NCBI RefSeq assembly: GCF_000067165.1
Contig: NC_010162.1
Span: 5,649,001-5,713,000, forward strand
Reading direction: 5' to 3'
Length of the DNA: 64,000 bases
Origin: Sorangium cellulosum So ce56
Lineage (GTDB): Bacteria > Myxococcota_A > Polyangia > Polyangiales > Polyangiaceae
Position 1 is the first letter of the stretch, and every line of letters starts with the position of its first letter. The notes beneath the pieces were generated by a model. That model was not told where the DNA came from. It ran no database searches and was given only the letters and a program-made list of their open reading frames with translations. Made by a program: the position numbers and the translations under genes. Shown one piece after another: positions 50,101 to 59,284 of this stretch.

Positions 50101-52611
50101 ATGAGCCCGAGGAGTGAGCCCGCCGTGAGCAGTCCGGACTTCACCTTCGCCTGGGAGGGCGCCTCCGGCGCGGAGGGCCCCTGGAGCCACCTGCGCGTCG
50201 CTGCCTTTCACGGCTTCGAGGCGATCTCCAGCCTCTATCGTTACGAGATCTCCTGTCTGGCCCGCGAGCCGGCGCCCGAGGTCGATCCCGACGAGCTCGT
50301 CGGCTCGCGCGCGACCCTGCGGCTCTCCACCTTCACGACCCCGGCGTACCGGGTCGTGCACGGGATCGTGGTCGAGGCCGAGGAGCTTGGCCAGGTGCAT
50401 GATGGCGTGCTCTACCGCCTCGTGCTGATGCCCCCGATCGCGCGAGCGATGCACCGGACGCGCTGCCGGATCTTCCTCGGGAAGACCACGCGTCAGATCG
50501 TCGAGGCGGTGCTCCAAGGGGATCCCGACCTCTCGCTGGCCGCGGGCGCCTCGGTGCCGCCCGACGGAGGCGATCACACCGAGTTCACGCCTGCGCGAGG
50601 GCTCTTCACCTGGCGCATCACGGACGCGGCGCGCATCGATGACGTCGCCACACGCCCCTTCTGCGTACAGTACAACGAGAGCGACCTCGCCTTCGTGTCC
50701 CGCCTCCTGGAGGAGGAGGGCATCTCCTATCACTTCGAAAACGGCGACGGCACGTGCTTGCTCGTGCTGTCAGACAGCGACGAGGGCCGCGCGCGCCTCG
50801 ATCCCTTCATCCCGGTCGGCCCCAACCTCTTGGGCCGGTCCGTCTCCTCGATGAAGCTCGGAGCGCGCCTCCGGCCTCGCAAGGTCTCCCTGATCGACTA
50901 CAACTGGAAGCAACCCGCGCTCGACATGTCGGTGCTGGTTCCCGCCAAACCATCGGCGGTGGAGCTGATCGATCACGAGTACCCGGGCCGCTATACAGAG
51001 GCGCCGGCGATGGGTCAGCCGCTCGCCGCTGCGAAGCTACAGCGGCTCGGCGTCGAGGCCAGCTATGCGGTCGGCGAGGGCACGTGCAGGACGCTCGCGG
51101 CCGGCAGCGTCTTCGAGCTCGAGAACGTGCAGCCGCGGCATGAAGGCGAGTATTTGGTCACCCGGCTCGAGGCGCGGGGCGAGCAGCAGGGCGTGCTGCT
51201 ACCGGGCATGGCCGCGGGCACACCTGCGATGGGCGTGCCCTACACCGTGAGGTTCGAGTGCGCGCGGCGTGGGAAGAGGGGCGCCGTCGCCGAGTCGGGC
51301 TTTCGACCGGCGCGCGTGACGCCGAGGCCGCGGATCCAGGGCTCGCAAACGGCCTTCGTCACAGCCGAGCCCGGCTTCAAAGGAGCGGAGATTCACGTGG
51401 GAGGGCCGCCAGGCGCGGAGATTGGCTGCGTTCGGGTAAAATTCCACTGGGACCAGGATACGGCGCGGCACGCGAAGGAGCCGACGTCGTGCTGGGTGCG
51501 CGTCAACCAGGTCTTCGCGGGCGTCGGTGAGGGCGCGGTGTTTCACCCGCGCGTGGGGGTCGAGGTGATCGTCGACTTCGAGGAGGGCGACCCCGACAGG
51601 CCCATCGTCGTGGGCCGCGTCTACAACGGCAAGAACCGGCCGCCCGGCGGGGCACCCACGGTGAGCACGTTCAAGACGATGTCGAGCCCCGCGACGGGGG
51701 CGTTCAACGAGCTCACGTTCGACGACACGGCGGGCAAAGAGCAGATCAAGATGCACACGCCGTACGACTGGAACTCGGACGCCGGAAACGATCGAACGGA
51801 GAAGGTCGGCAACAACAGCGCCTCCACCGTAGGCGTCGACAGGAACGAGAGCACCGGAGCGAACCGGAGCACGATGGTCGGCGCGAACAACACGGAGGTC
51901 GTCGGCGCGAACGAGTCGGTGATCGTCGGCGCGAACCGGCACGTGGTGATCGGCGCGAACCAGAGCAGCACGATAGGCTCCAGCCAGAGCACGAGCGTCG
52001 GCGTGGACGAGACCACCGAGATCGGCAGCAACCAGAAGGTGAAGATCGGCGCCGATCAGACCGTCGATGTCGGAGCCAACCAGACCACCACCGTGGGCGC
52101 AGATCAGACGCTCACGGTGCACGCCAACCGCACCGAGACCGTGCACGGCGATCACGACGAGGCCGTGCAGGGAAACCAGACCGAGAGCGTGAGCGGCGAC
52201 GGCGCGCGGACCGTCGAAGGAAACCAGACGACCCACGTCGCGGGCAACGTCGACGAGACCGTCGATGGGGCTCGTTCTGTCACGGTCCACGGGACGATGA
52301 GCCACAGCGTGGACGGAGACGTGACCGTGACGGCCAAGGCAGCGATGACGCAGCATGTGACGGCCGCGTACACCGTGGAGGCCAGCGGAGACGGCAAGAT
52401 CAACGCCCTCGGCAAGCTCGATCTGCTCGCGGGCGCGGACGGGACCCTCCAGGGCGCGAACATCTCGGTGACCGCGCAAGGGGAGATCGTGCTCTCGGCC
52501 GGCGGGGCAGCCATCAAGATCAGCGGCGCCGGCGTGGAGATCAGCGGCCCCTCGGTCAAGGCGACCGGCGGCTTCGTGGACATCAGGGGCGGCGTCGTGA
52601 AGATCAATTGA
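50101..52611 (+). CDS. vgrG: T6SS spike protein VgrG with beta-helix extension
   Basis: The ATG at 50101 gives 836 residues. An in-frame GTG at 50125 has a better Shine-Dalgarno (GAGGAG) and may be the true start. The gp27-like base (FHGFEAISSLYRYEISCLAR, YNESDLAFVSRLLEEEGISY, ARLRPRKVSLIDYNWKQPAL) leads to the gp5 OB-fold (VRVKFHWDQD, SCWVRVNQVFAGVGEGAVFH, PRVGVEVIVDFEEGDPDRPI). Residues about 565-760 are short beta repeats such as VGANQTTTVGADQTLTV, which build the trimeric needle. A closing DUF2345-like segment (GGAAIKISGAGVEISGPSVK) ends it. It trimerises at the T6SS tip and carries the PAAR-Rhs effector encoded two genes downstream. Confidence 0.95.
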   Translation: MSPRSEPAVSSPDFTFAWEGASGAEGPWSHLRVAAFHGFEAISSLYRYEISCLAREPAPEVDPDELVGSRATLRLSTFTTPAYRVVHGIVVEAEELGQVHDGVLYRLVLMPPIARAMHRTRCRIFLGKTTRQIVEAVLQGDPDLSLAAGASVPPDGGDHTEFTPARGLFTWRITDAARIDDVATRPFCVQYNESDLAFVSRLLEEEGISYHFENGDGTCLLVLSDSDEGRARLDPFIPVGPNLLGRSVSSMKLGARLRPRKVSLIDYNWKQPALDMSVLVPAKPSAVELIDHEYPGRYTEAPAMGQPLAAAKLQRLGVEASYAVGEGTCRTLAAGSVFELENVQPRHEGEYLVTRLEARGEQQGVLLPGMAAGTPAMGVPYTVRFECARRGKRGAVAESGFRPARVTPRPRIQGSQTAFVTAEPGFKGAEIHVGGPPGAEIGCVRVKFHWDQDTARHAKEPTSCWVRVNQVFAGVGEGAVFHPRVGVEVIVDFEEGDPDRPIVVGRVYNGKNRPPGGAPTVSTFKTMSSPATGAFNELTFDDTAGKEQIKMHTPYDWNSDAGNDRTEKVGNNSASTVGVDRNESTGANRSTMVGANNTEVVGANESVIVGANRHVVIGANQSSTIGSSQSTSVGVDETTEIGSNQKVKIGADQTVDVGANQTTTVGADQTLTVHANRTETVHGDHDEAVQGNQTESVSGDGARTVEGNQTTHVAGNVDETVDGARSVTVHGTMSHSVDGDVTVTAKAAMTQHVTAAYTVEASGDGKINALGKLDLLAGADGTLQGANISVTAQGEIVLSAGGAAIKISGAGVEISGPSVKATGGFVDIRGGVVKIN

Positions 52612-52630
52612 GCCGCGGAGCCAACGCACG

Positions 52631-54076
52631 ATGCAATCCATCTCCGATGCGCTCAACGTTCTCCACGACGACGCCGCGTGGTTCGCTCGCGCGCGCGAGG
52701 TGCGGCTGCTCGTCGTCCGCACGTCCGGCGACCTCCGCGGCGCCGTCCTCGATCTGCTCCCCGGGTTCGAATTTCACGCGGACAACCGGAGCCCCTGGAT
52801 CGTCCTCGACGACGCGAGGACCGGGGAGGATGCCGGCTGGATCGCCCGCTCAAACCGGCTCGCGGCGGCGTGGGAACGACGGCGCGAAGCCTACGCGCGG
52901 GACGGGATCGAGGTCGGACCGGTCCCGCTCCCGGCGAGCGCCTCGTTGGGGCAGTCTCCCGCCGCGGCCGGACCGAGCCCGTACCTCGCCGTCTTCGAGC
53001 TCATGGCAGGCGCCGTCCTGCGCGCGTTGCGTGGACCCCTGCAGGGGCTCGTCCTCGTCGTGGCTCCGACGATCATCGACGACGCTAGGGCGCTCGACGA
53101 GGAGATCGCGCGGCTGCTCGCCGCGCGCGAGCTGCTGGCGTGCCGTATCGTCCTCGTGCTCGATCTGGACGATCCGCCGCCGAGGCGAGCGACGGCGGTC
53201 GCGCGGCCGCTGGCCGTCGAGACCCGCTGCGCCGTCGACGCTCGGCAAAAGCAGGCGGATTTCGCGGCGTTCCTGGCGTCGGCGAGCGACGGGGCGCGCG
53301 CCTCCGGGGGCGTCGTCGGGCCGCGCGGCGTGGCGCCGCCGAGGCGTGTCGATGCTCCCCCCGAGCTCCCGCTCGAGCGGCGCGACGCCATCCTGCGCGG
53401 CGCGGGGATCAACCCCGCCTACCTCGACGGATCAGCGCGGCTCCGCGATCAGATCCTCGGCGCCGCCCTGGCCATGCAACAGGGGAACGGGCCTGACGCG
53501 ATCGCGCAGCAGCGGAGCGCATGCGATCTGGCGGCCAGCGTCGAGCTGGGCGTGGTGGAGGTGATCTGCCGGGTCACCCTGGCCAGCTATCTATCGGCGC
53601 TCGACCGCTCCGAGGCTGCCGTCGAGGAGCTCGATCGGGCGGTGAGCGTCGCGCGCGCGCACCGGCTTCCAGAGCAGGAGAGCCAGGCGCTGCTCGCGCT
53701 GGGGCTCGTCCACGCGCTCGCGCAGCGGTTCCCGGACGCAGCCCGCGCGTACGTGCATGCAGCGCGGACCGCCGAGGCGGCCGGCGCGGCTCTCCTCGCC
53801 ATCGAGGGCTGGCGACTCGCAGGGCAGCTGGCGCTCCTCATCGACGCGGAGGACCAGGCCATCGACTGTCTGAAGAAGGCCGTCCAGGTGGCCGCGGACA
53901 GCGAGCCGACGATCGCGCGGCTATCGAGCGGCCCCGAGGCGGCGCGTCGCCTCGCGGCGCTCTGCCGCGCGCGGGGGTGGCGGACGCAAGCTGCATCCCT
54001 GGACGAGCAGGCAGATCGCCTCGAGAGGGGCCGAACCACAGCGAGCCCGACCCAGATCGGGAGCGCCGGAGGCTGA
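52631..54076 (+). CDS. TPR-type protein between VgrG and Rhs (possible effector adaptor)
   Basis: The ATG at 52631, 20 bases after vgrG, gives 481 residues. The N-terminal half has a Rossmann-like appearance (EVRLLVVRTSGDLRGAVLDL, GPLQGLVLVVAPTIIDDARA, LACRIVLVLDLDD). The C-terminal half (about 285-470) is helical TPR-like repeats (AAVEELDRAVSVARAHRLPE, AARAYVHAARTAEAAGAALL, DQAIDCLKKAVQVAADSE). Genes in this position often encode chaperones or adaptors that load Rhs effectors onto VgrG; that role is inferred from the order. It overlaps nothing and is three bases from the rhs start. Confidence 0.75.
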   Translation: MQSISDALNVLHDDAAWFARAREVRLLVVRTSGDLRGAVLDLLPGFEFHADNRSPWIVLDDARTGEDAGWIARSNRLAAAWERRREAYARDGIEVGPVPLPASASLGQSPAAAGPSPYLAVFELMAGAVLRALRGPLQGLVLVVAPTIIDDARALDEEIARLLAARELLACRIVLVLDLDDPPPRRATAVARPLAVETRCAVDARQKQADFAAFLASASDGARASGGVVGPRGVAPPRRVDAPPELPLERRDAILRGAGINPAYLDGSARLRDQILGAALAMQQGNGPDAIAQQRSACDLAASVELGVVEVICRVTLASYLSALDRSEAAVEELDRAVSVARAHRLPEQESQALLALGLVHALAQRFPDAARAYVHAARTAEAAGAALLAIEGWRLAGQLALLIDAEDQAIDCLKKAVQVAADSEPTIARLSSGPEAARRLAALCRARGWRTQAASLDEQADRLERGRTTASPTQIGSAGG

Positions 54077-54078
54077 GC

Positions 54079-57000
54079 ATGCTGGCCAGCAGCTTCTTCG
54101 ACCTGGTCCTCGGCCTGGATATCCACTTCGAGATGGTGCCCACGCCTGCGCCGTTGCCGTTGCCCATCCCGAACCCGTTCACGGGCATCATCTTCGATCC
54201 GATGGGGCTCGCCGCGGGCCTCGTGCTCGGCAATCTCATGGCCGCTGTCTCCGGCGCACCGCCGACTGGCCCTGTGGTTTACTGGGGCTTTGTTCCCGCG
54301 ACCAACACGGGGACGGAGGCCATCCACATCCCCGGCCACATCCTGTTCCCTCCCGGGGTCGCCTGGGCGCCGTTCCCGAAGACGCCGAAGCCCGTGATCC
54401 ACCCTGGTGAGGTCCCGGCGCCTGCCCTCCCCATCAAACCCGAGAACGACGCAATCTGTGTGTTCGGCTCGAAGACAGTGACCGTCATGGGCTCGAACGC
54501 CGTGCGGTTCGGCGACATCCTGTTGAGCTGCTCCGAGCCGATCCGGTTGCCGTCTTCCGTCGTGCTCGCGATCCCGAAGGGAGCGCCGATCCTGATTGGC
54601 GGCCCGCCGTCGCTCGACCTCATGTCGGCGGTCATGGCCTCGCTGCGCACTCGCTTCGTCAGCGATTCGCTCCATGCCTTGGTGAGCCGGCTCCGTCCGA
54701 GCCGGTTTCGCAATTTCCTGCACCGCGCGGTGTGCTTCTTTACAGGCCACCCCGTCGACGTCGCATCCGGCAAGGTCCTCACGGAGGCGGTCGACGCGGA
54801 GCTCGGCGGACCGATGCCGTTCCGCGTCGAGCGGATCTATTCCTCGGCGTGCGCCTCACGGCGTGGGCCCCTGGGCCACGGATGGAGCCTCTCCCTGGAT
54901 CAGGCGATCTGGACCGAGCGCGGCAAGGTGGTCCTGCTCGCCGAAGACGGCCGGGAGATCGAGTTCGACACGTTCGACCACCCCGGTCACACGATGCTCC
55001 CCGGCGAGGCGGTCTACCATCCCATCGAGCGGCTGAGCCTCCGCTGCCTGGGTGGCAGCCGCTGGGAGGTCGAGGCCCGGGACGGGACCGTGCGCGAGTT
55101 CGCCCCGGTGCCGGGGCGCCCGGAGGCGAGGGCCGCTCTGCAGCGCATCCGCTCGAGGTGCAGAAACCACGAGATCGTGCTCGCATACGACGCCAGAGGC
55201 CGACTCGAGTGGGTGCGAGACTCGGCGGGGCGACTCGTCTGGTTGGAGCACGACGACGAGGATCGCCTGGTCGCGCTGAACCTGCCGCTCCCGCGAGGTC
55301 GCGGCTTCGCCGCACATCGGCAGTATCGCTACGACGACCAGGGCGACCTCGTCGCGGTCAGCGACGCGCTCGGGCACGAGTGGCGCTTCGAGTACGTGAC
55401 GCACCTGCTCGTGCGCGAGACGGACCGCAACGGCCTGTCGTTCTATTTCGCCTACGACGGGCTCGGCGAGGACGCCTTCTGCGTTCGCACGTGGGGAGAC
55501 GGCGGGATCTACGATCATCGCCTCCAGTACGACAAGCGCGGGCGCGTGACCGTGGTGACCGATTCGCTCGGGAACACGACCCGCTATTACATGAACGTCG
55601 TCGGTTTGGTGACGAAGATCGTCGATCCGCTCGGGGGGACGACCGAATATCAGGTGGATCCGACCACGCTACAGCGCACCAGGGAGGTCGATCCTGCAGG
55701 CGTCGCCGTCGAACGGCGCTATGACGATCGCGGGAACCTCATCGAGCTCGCCGACGGGGTGGGCTCGAAGGTGCGGCTGGAGTACGATCGCGGCGGTCGA
55801 CCCGTCCGTGCAGTCGACGCCCTGGGCGGCGAGTGGCGATGGGAATACGATGAGAACGGTAGCCTCGTGCGCCGCGTGAATCCGCTGGGCGAGGCGACGT
55901 ACCTCACCTGGGACCGCGGCTTGCTGGTGGCGCTGGCGCTCCCGGATCGCCGAAAGATCCACGTCGAGTACGATGAACACAAGGAGATCCGCGAGATACG
56001 CTCGGGTGGCAGCGGGAAGAGCACCTACGAGCGCGACGAGCGGGGGCGTCTGATCGCCGCACGCGATCCCCGCGGCGCGGTCGTCACGACGGCCTACGAC
56101 GCCGAGGGGCGCACGCTCGAGCGACGATCCCGAAGCGGCGCCGCGGAGCGACATCGGTACGACCCCGAGGGCCACCTCGTCGAGATCGACAGCGACGCGC
56201 GTCGGATCAAGCTCGAGTATGGTCACTTCCACCGCCTCGTCCGGCGGAGCGAGGGCGGCGGGGAAATCAGCTTTCACTATGACAGCGAAGGTCACCTGCT
56301 GGCGGCCCGGAACGAGTACGGAGAGCAGTACCTGTTCACCTACGACGCGAGCGGCAACGTCGCGACAGAGACGCGCTTCAGCGGTGGGACATGGCGCTAC
56401 CGCCGAGACGCCGCCGGACGCGTGGGCGCCGCCGTAGACCCGGCGGGGAGCACGTCGACGATGACCTACGACGCCGCGGGGCGGCTCGCCCGGGTGGACC
56501 ACGGCGACGGCACGTTCCTCGAGTTCCGATACCGCGCCGACGGCGAGCTCGAATGGGCCCAAAACGAGCACTCCGAGACATCGTGCCATCGCGACGCGAT
56601 AGGGCGCATCCTTGCCGAGGTGCAGCCGGCTGGACGCGTCGCATCCACGTATCTCCCGGGCGGCGCGCGGCATCGAATCGAGTCCTCGCTCGGCGCCAGG
56701 TGCACTATCGTCCACGATGCCGGGCTGGGTGCGCGCGAGCTTCACCTGGGCGGCGGGGCGTCGCCCGAGGCGGTCATCGCCTTCACCCGGGATCCCATGG
56801 GGGCGGAGCTGTCCCGCCTCCTGCCTGGAGGTGTCGAGCTGCAATGGGACCGTGACATCGCAGGACGGCCTCTCGCGAGACGGACAACCCGGGTCGACAG
56901 CGGCGCCGCGCGTCTCGACGCCCGCGCGTACGAGTGGCGAGGCGAGGACCAGATCGCCGCGATCGTGGACGCGGCTCGTGGTGCACGCACATTCGAGCAT

Positions 57001-58182
57001 GATCGTGCAGGCCGTCTGCTGAGCGAACGTTCGCCCAGGGGCGATGTCGCGCGACCTCTCCGGCGCTTCAGCGCGGACGAGCTCGCCGAGGAGCGAGCCT
57101 CTGCGCGCTTCGGGCCTGGCAGCCGGGTCATCGACCATGCGGGCGTCAGGTACACCTACGATGCGGCTGGCCGCCTGCAAACGAAGGAGCGTGACGGCCG
57201 GCGGTGGTCGTTTCATTGGAACGGTCACGGTCTGCTCCGGCGCGTTGAGCTGCCGGACGGTCGGGCGGCGCTCTTCGAGTACGACGCGTTCGCGCGGCGG
57301 ACGGCGAAGCGGATCGTCCGCTGCGGGAGCTCGGGAGAAGAGGTGGTGGATTCGGAGACGCGGTTCCTGTGGGACGGCCACACCCTCCTCCACGAAATCT
57401 CGATCAAGCATGGTCTTACGACGTGGTACTGGGAGCCCGGTCTGTTCGCGCCAGTCGCTCGCGAGCGCGGTGGTCAGGTATGGAGCGTGATCCCCGATCA
57501 CCTGGGCGCGCCGACGACCCTGTTCGACACCAGCGGCGTCCAGGTATGGGCTGCCGAAACGGACACGCTCGGACGCACCGCCGTCGAGCAGGGCGCCCCG
57601 GAGGATTGCCCCTGGCGGTGGCCCGGGCAATATGAGGATCCCGAGACCGGCCTGTATTACAACCGCTTCCGCTACTACGATCCCGACGCGGGCAATTACG
57701 TCTCCCCCGATCCCCTGGGTCTGCTCGCCGGGACCGCGGAGTACGCTTATGCCCCCGACAGCCTGGTGTGGTTCGACCCGCTCGGCCTGATCGTGCTGCA
57801 GCAAGTTCCGTACAACGACCATCCCTTGTTCGGCGCTGTCTCTGAGTTCATCCAGGGGAAGAGCCGGAGCGACCTTCGCGGTCGCAACGTGGCTGCCGTC
57901 CTGCTCGATGACGGAACGGTCATCGTGCGCGCCAGCGAAGGGGGCGGCAATCACGCCGAGCGGGTGCTCATGGGCTTGTCGGAGGTGGACCCGGCGAAGG
58001 TCGTGGCCGTCTACACGGAGCGGTCCCCTTGCACGGGTCGCATCAACTGCCACGATTTGCTGGACTCGAGCCTGGGCGCGGACGTGCCGGTGTACTATAC
58101 ACACGAGATGATTCGAGGTCAGGAAGGCAAGACCGCTCAGCAGATCGAGGCGGATCGCAACCAATTTTGTCGAGGAGGATAG
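54079..58182 (+). CDS. PAAR-Rhs effector with C-terminal deaminase toxin
   Basis: The ATG at 54079 follows CCGGAGGCTGAGC and gives 1367 residues. The N-terminus has a hydrophobic segment (MGLAAGLVLGNLMAAVSG) and a PAAR-like domain (KPENDAICVFGSKTVTVMGS to IPKGAPILIGGPPS). FFTGHPVDVASGKVLTEAVD then begins the Rhs core, with many YD repeats (YDAEGRTLERRSRSGAAERH, YDERGRL). The cleavage-type end is NRFRYYDPDAGNYVSPDPLG. The last 130 residues are a deaminase-fold toxin: GGGNHAERVLMGLSEVDP (H-A-E) and VYTERSPCTGRINCHDLL (P-C-x5-C), most like the XOO_2897-type group. It would deaminate bases in nucleic acid or nucleotides of competitors. Confidence 0.93.
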   Translation: MLASSFFDLVLGLDIHFEMVPTPAPLPLPIPNPFTGIIFDPMGLAAGLVLGNLMAAVSGAPPTGPVVYWGFVPATNTGTEAIHIPGHILFPPGVAWAPFPKTPKPVIHPGEVPAPALPIKPENDAICVFGSKTVTVMGSNAVRFGDILLSCSEPIRLPSSVVLAIPKGAPILIGGPPSLDLMSAVMASLRTRFVSDSLHALVSRLRPSRFRNFLHRAVCFFTGHPVDVASGKVLTEAVDAELGGPMPFRVERIYSSACASRRGPLGHGWSLSLDQAIWTERGKVVLLAEDGREIEFDTFDHPGHTMLPGEAVYHPIERLSLRCLGGSRWEVEARDGTVREFAPVPGRPEARAALQRIRSRCRNHEIVLAYDARGRLEWVRDSAGRLVWLEHDDEDRLVALNLPLPRGRGFAAHRQYRYDDQGDLVAVSDALGHEWRFEYVTHLLVRETDRNGLSFYFAYDGLGEDAFCVRTWGDGGIYDHRLQYDKRGRVTVVTDSLGNTTRYYMNVVGLVTKIVDPLGGTTEYQVDPTTLQRTREVDPAGVAVERRYDDRGNLIELADGVGSKVRLEYDRGGRPVRAVDALGGEWRWEYDENGSLVRRVNPLGEATYLTWDRGLLVALALPDRRKIHVEYDEHKEIREIRSGGSGKSTYERDERGRLIAARDPRGAVVTTAYDAEGRTLERRSRSGAAERHRYDPEGHLVEIDSDARRIKLEYGHFHRLVRRSEGGGEISFHYDSEGHLLAARNEYGEQYLFTYDASGNVATETRFSGGTWRYRRDAAGRVGAAVDPAGSTSTMTYDAAGRLARVDHGDGTFLEFRYRADGELEWAQNEHSETSCHRDAIGRILAEVQPAGRVASTYLPGGARHRIESSLGARCTIVHDAGLGARELHLGGGASPEAVIAFTRDPMGAELSRLLPGGVELQWDRDIAGRPLARRTTRVDSGAARLDARAYEWRGEDQIAAIVDAARGARTFEHDRAGRLLSERSPRGDVARPLRRFSADELAEERASARFGPGSRVIDHAGVRYTYDAAGRLQTKERDGRRWSFHWNGHGLLRRVELPDGRAALFEYDAFARRTAKRIVRCGSSGEEVVDSETRFLWDGHTLLHEISIKHGLTTWYWEPGLFAPVARERGGQVWSVIPDHLGAPTTLFDTSGVQVWAAETDTLGRTAVEQGAPEDCPWRWPGQYEDPETGLYYNRFRYYDPDAGNYVSPDPLGLLAGTAEYAYAPDSLVWFDPLGLIVLQQVPYNDHPLFGAVSEFIQGKSRSDLRGRNVAAVLLDDGTVIVRASEGGGNHAERVLMGLSEVDPAKVVAVYTERSPCTGRINCHDLLDSSLGADVPVYYTHEMIRGQEGKTAQQIEADRNQFCRGG

Positions 58183-58187
58183 GTCCT

Positions 58188-59255
58188 GTGCGCGTCGTGA
58201 CTGATGTCGAGATCGGTAGTCCAGTGCGCTGCGTCCGCTTCGATGCGTCCGGCCGGTACCTGGCGGTGCTGCCCGCCTCGACGAACAACGTGGCCGTCTT
58301 CGAGCTCGACGGCACGATGCTCCGACCCAGGGGCTGCCTCCCGACCGCCATTTCCGTCGATGTTCCGATCGCCACGCTGGCCTTCCACCCGCGCGACCCG
58401 ATCGTCGCGCTCGCGAGTCAGGACCGCTTGCTCGGATTGTGGGACGTCGCCCGCGCGACCGCGGTCGCGGCGCTCGGCGAGCTCCAGCAGGCACATCCAG
58501 CCCGGGAGCGCGGGTACTGGGGCGTGAGCTTCTCGGCGGATGGTAAGTTCGTGGAGTCGCATTCCATGGAGCGCGGGCTCGGGGAGCGGTTCGACTGGTC
58601 GACTGGGCAAAGGACGTCTACCAGGTTCGGCCCGGGGGGGCCGATCGCATTGCACTCGGAGGGGCGCATCTTGGCGGTCTGCAGCGTCGCAGAGATGGCG
58701 ACGACCACCTGGTTCGCCGAATGGTTGGCGAGCGGGGTCCGGTGGTACTCGGCAGAGCTCGTGTGCTGGTTCCCGGCGACGCGTGTCGTCTTTGGGCCGG
58801 GCGCCGTAGCGTTCATTGGCGGTTCGGGCGCAACCGCGGTGCAGGTCCACGATTTCCCCTCATGCGACGTCCGTTTCGTCGTGGACCTCGATCCCAATCC
58901 AGGCGACGTGGAGTTTCCCTGGGGCGTGAGCGAGGCGCTCGCCTTCACCCCGGGCGGCGAGCGCATCTTCGCCCCCAGCGCGTCAGGTGAGGTCCTGGCG
59001 CTGGACGCCTCGACGGGCGCGCGCCTGGCGGCATGGCAAGCCCATGCCAGCCTCGTCACGACCCTGGACGTGCACCCCCACGCGCCGCTCGTCGTCTCCG
59101 GCGGCGCGGATGGCGCGGTCGCTCTCGCCCACGAGCCAGGGCTCGCCTGGACCCGACGGGCGACCCCAGGCGAGCAGGACGCGTTCATCGCCCGGTTCGC
59201 TCCGCTGCCAGGCGACGAGCCGAACCGAGGCCCCTGCACGGTCATCGAGCCCTGA
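58188..59255 (+). CDS. WD40-type beta-propeller, candidate immunity protein
   Basis: The GTG at 58188, preceded by GAGGAGGATAGG and only five bases after rhs, gives 355 residues (another GTG at 58197). WD40-like blades are visible: VRCVRFDASGRYLAVLPAST, ATLAFHPRDPIVALASQDRL, LGLWDVARATAVAAL, GEVLALDASTGARLAAWQAH and TLDVHPHAPLVVSGGADGAV. No signal peptide, so it is cytosolic. The gene directly downstream of an Rhs toxin tip almost always encodes its immunity protein. Beta-propellers are not a common immunity fold for deaminases, so this pairing is notable but inferred from position. Confidence 0.8.
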   Translation: MRVVTDVEIGSPVRCVRFDASGRYLAVLPASTNNVAVFELDGTMLRPRGCLPTAISVDVPIATLAFHPRDPIVALASQDRLLGLWDVARATAVAALGELQQAHPARERGYWGVSFSADGKFVESHSMERGLGERFDWSTGQRTSTRFGPGGPIALHSEGRILAVCSVAEMATTTWFAEWLASGVRWYSAELVCWFPATRVVFGPGAVAFIGGSGATAVQVHDFPSCDVRFVVDLDPNPGDVEFPWGVSEALAFTPGGERIFAPSASGEVLALDASTGARLAAWQAHASLVTTLDVHPHAPLVVSGGADGAVALAHEPGLAWTRRATPGEQDAFIARFAPLPGDEPNRGPCTVIEP

Positions 59256-59284
59256 CGGCCGGCGAGCGCTCTCTCGAGACGCGC

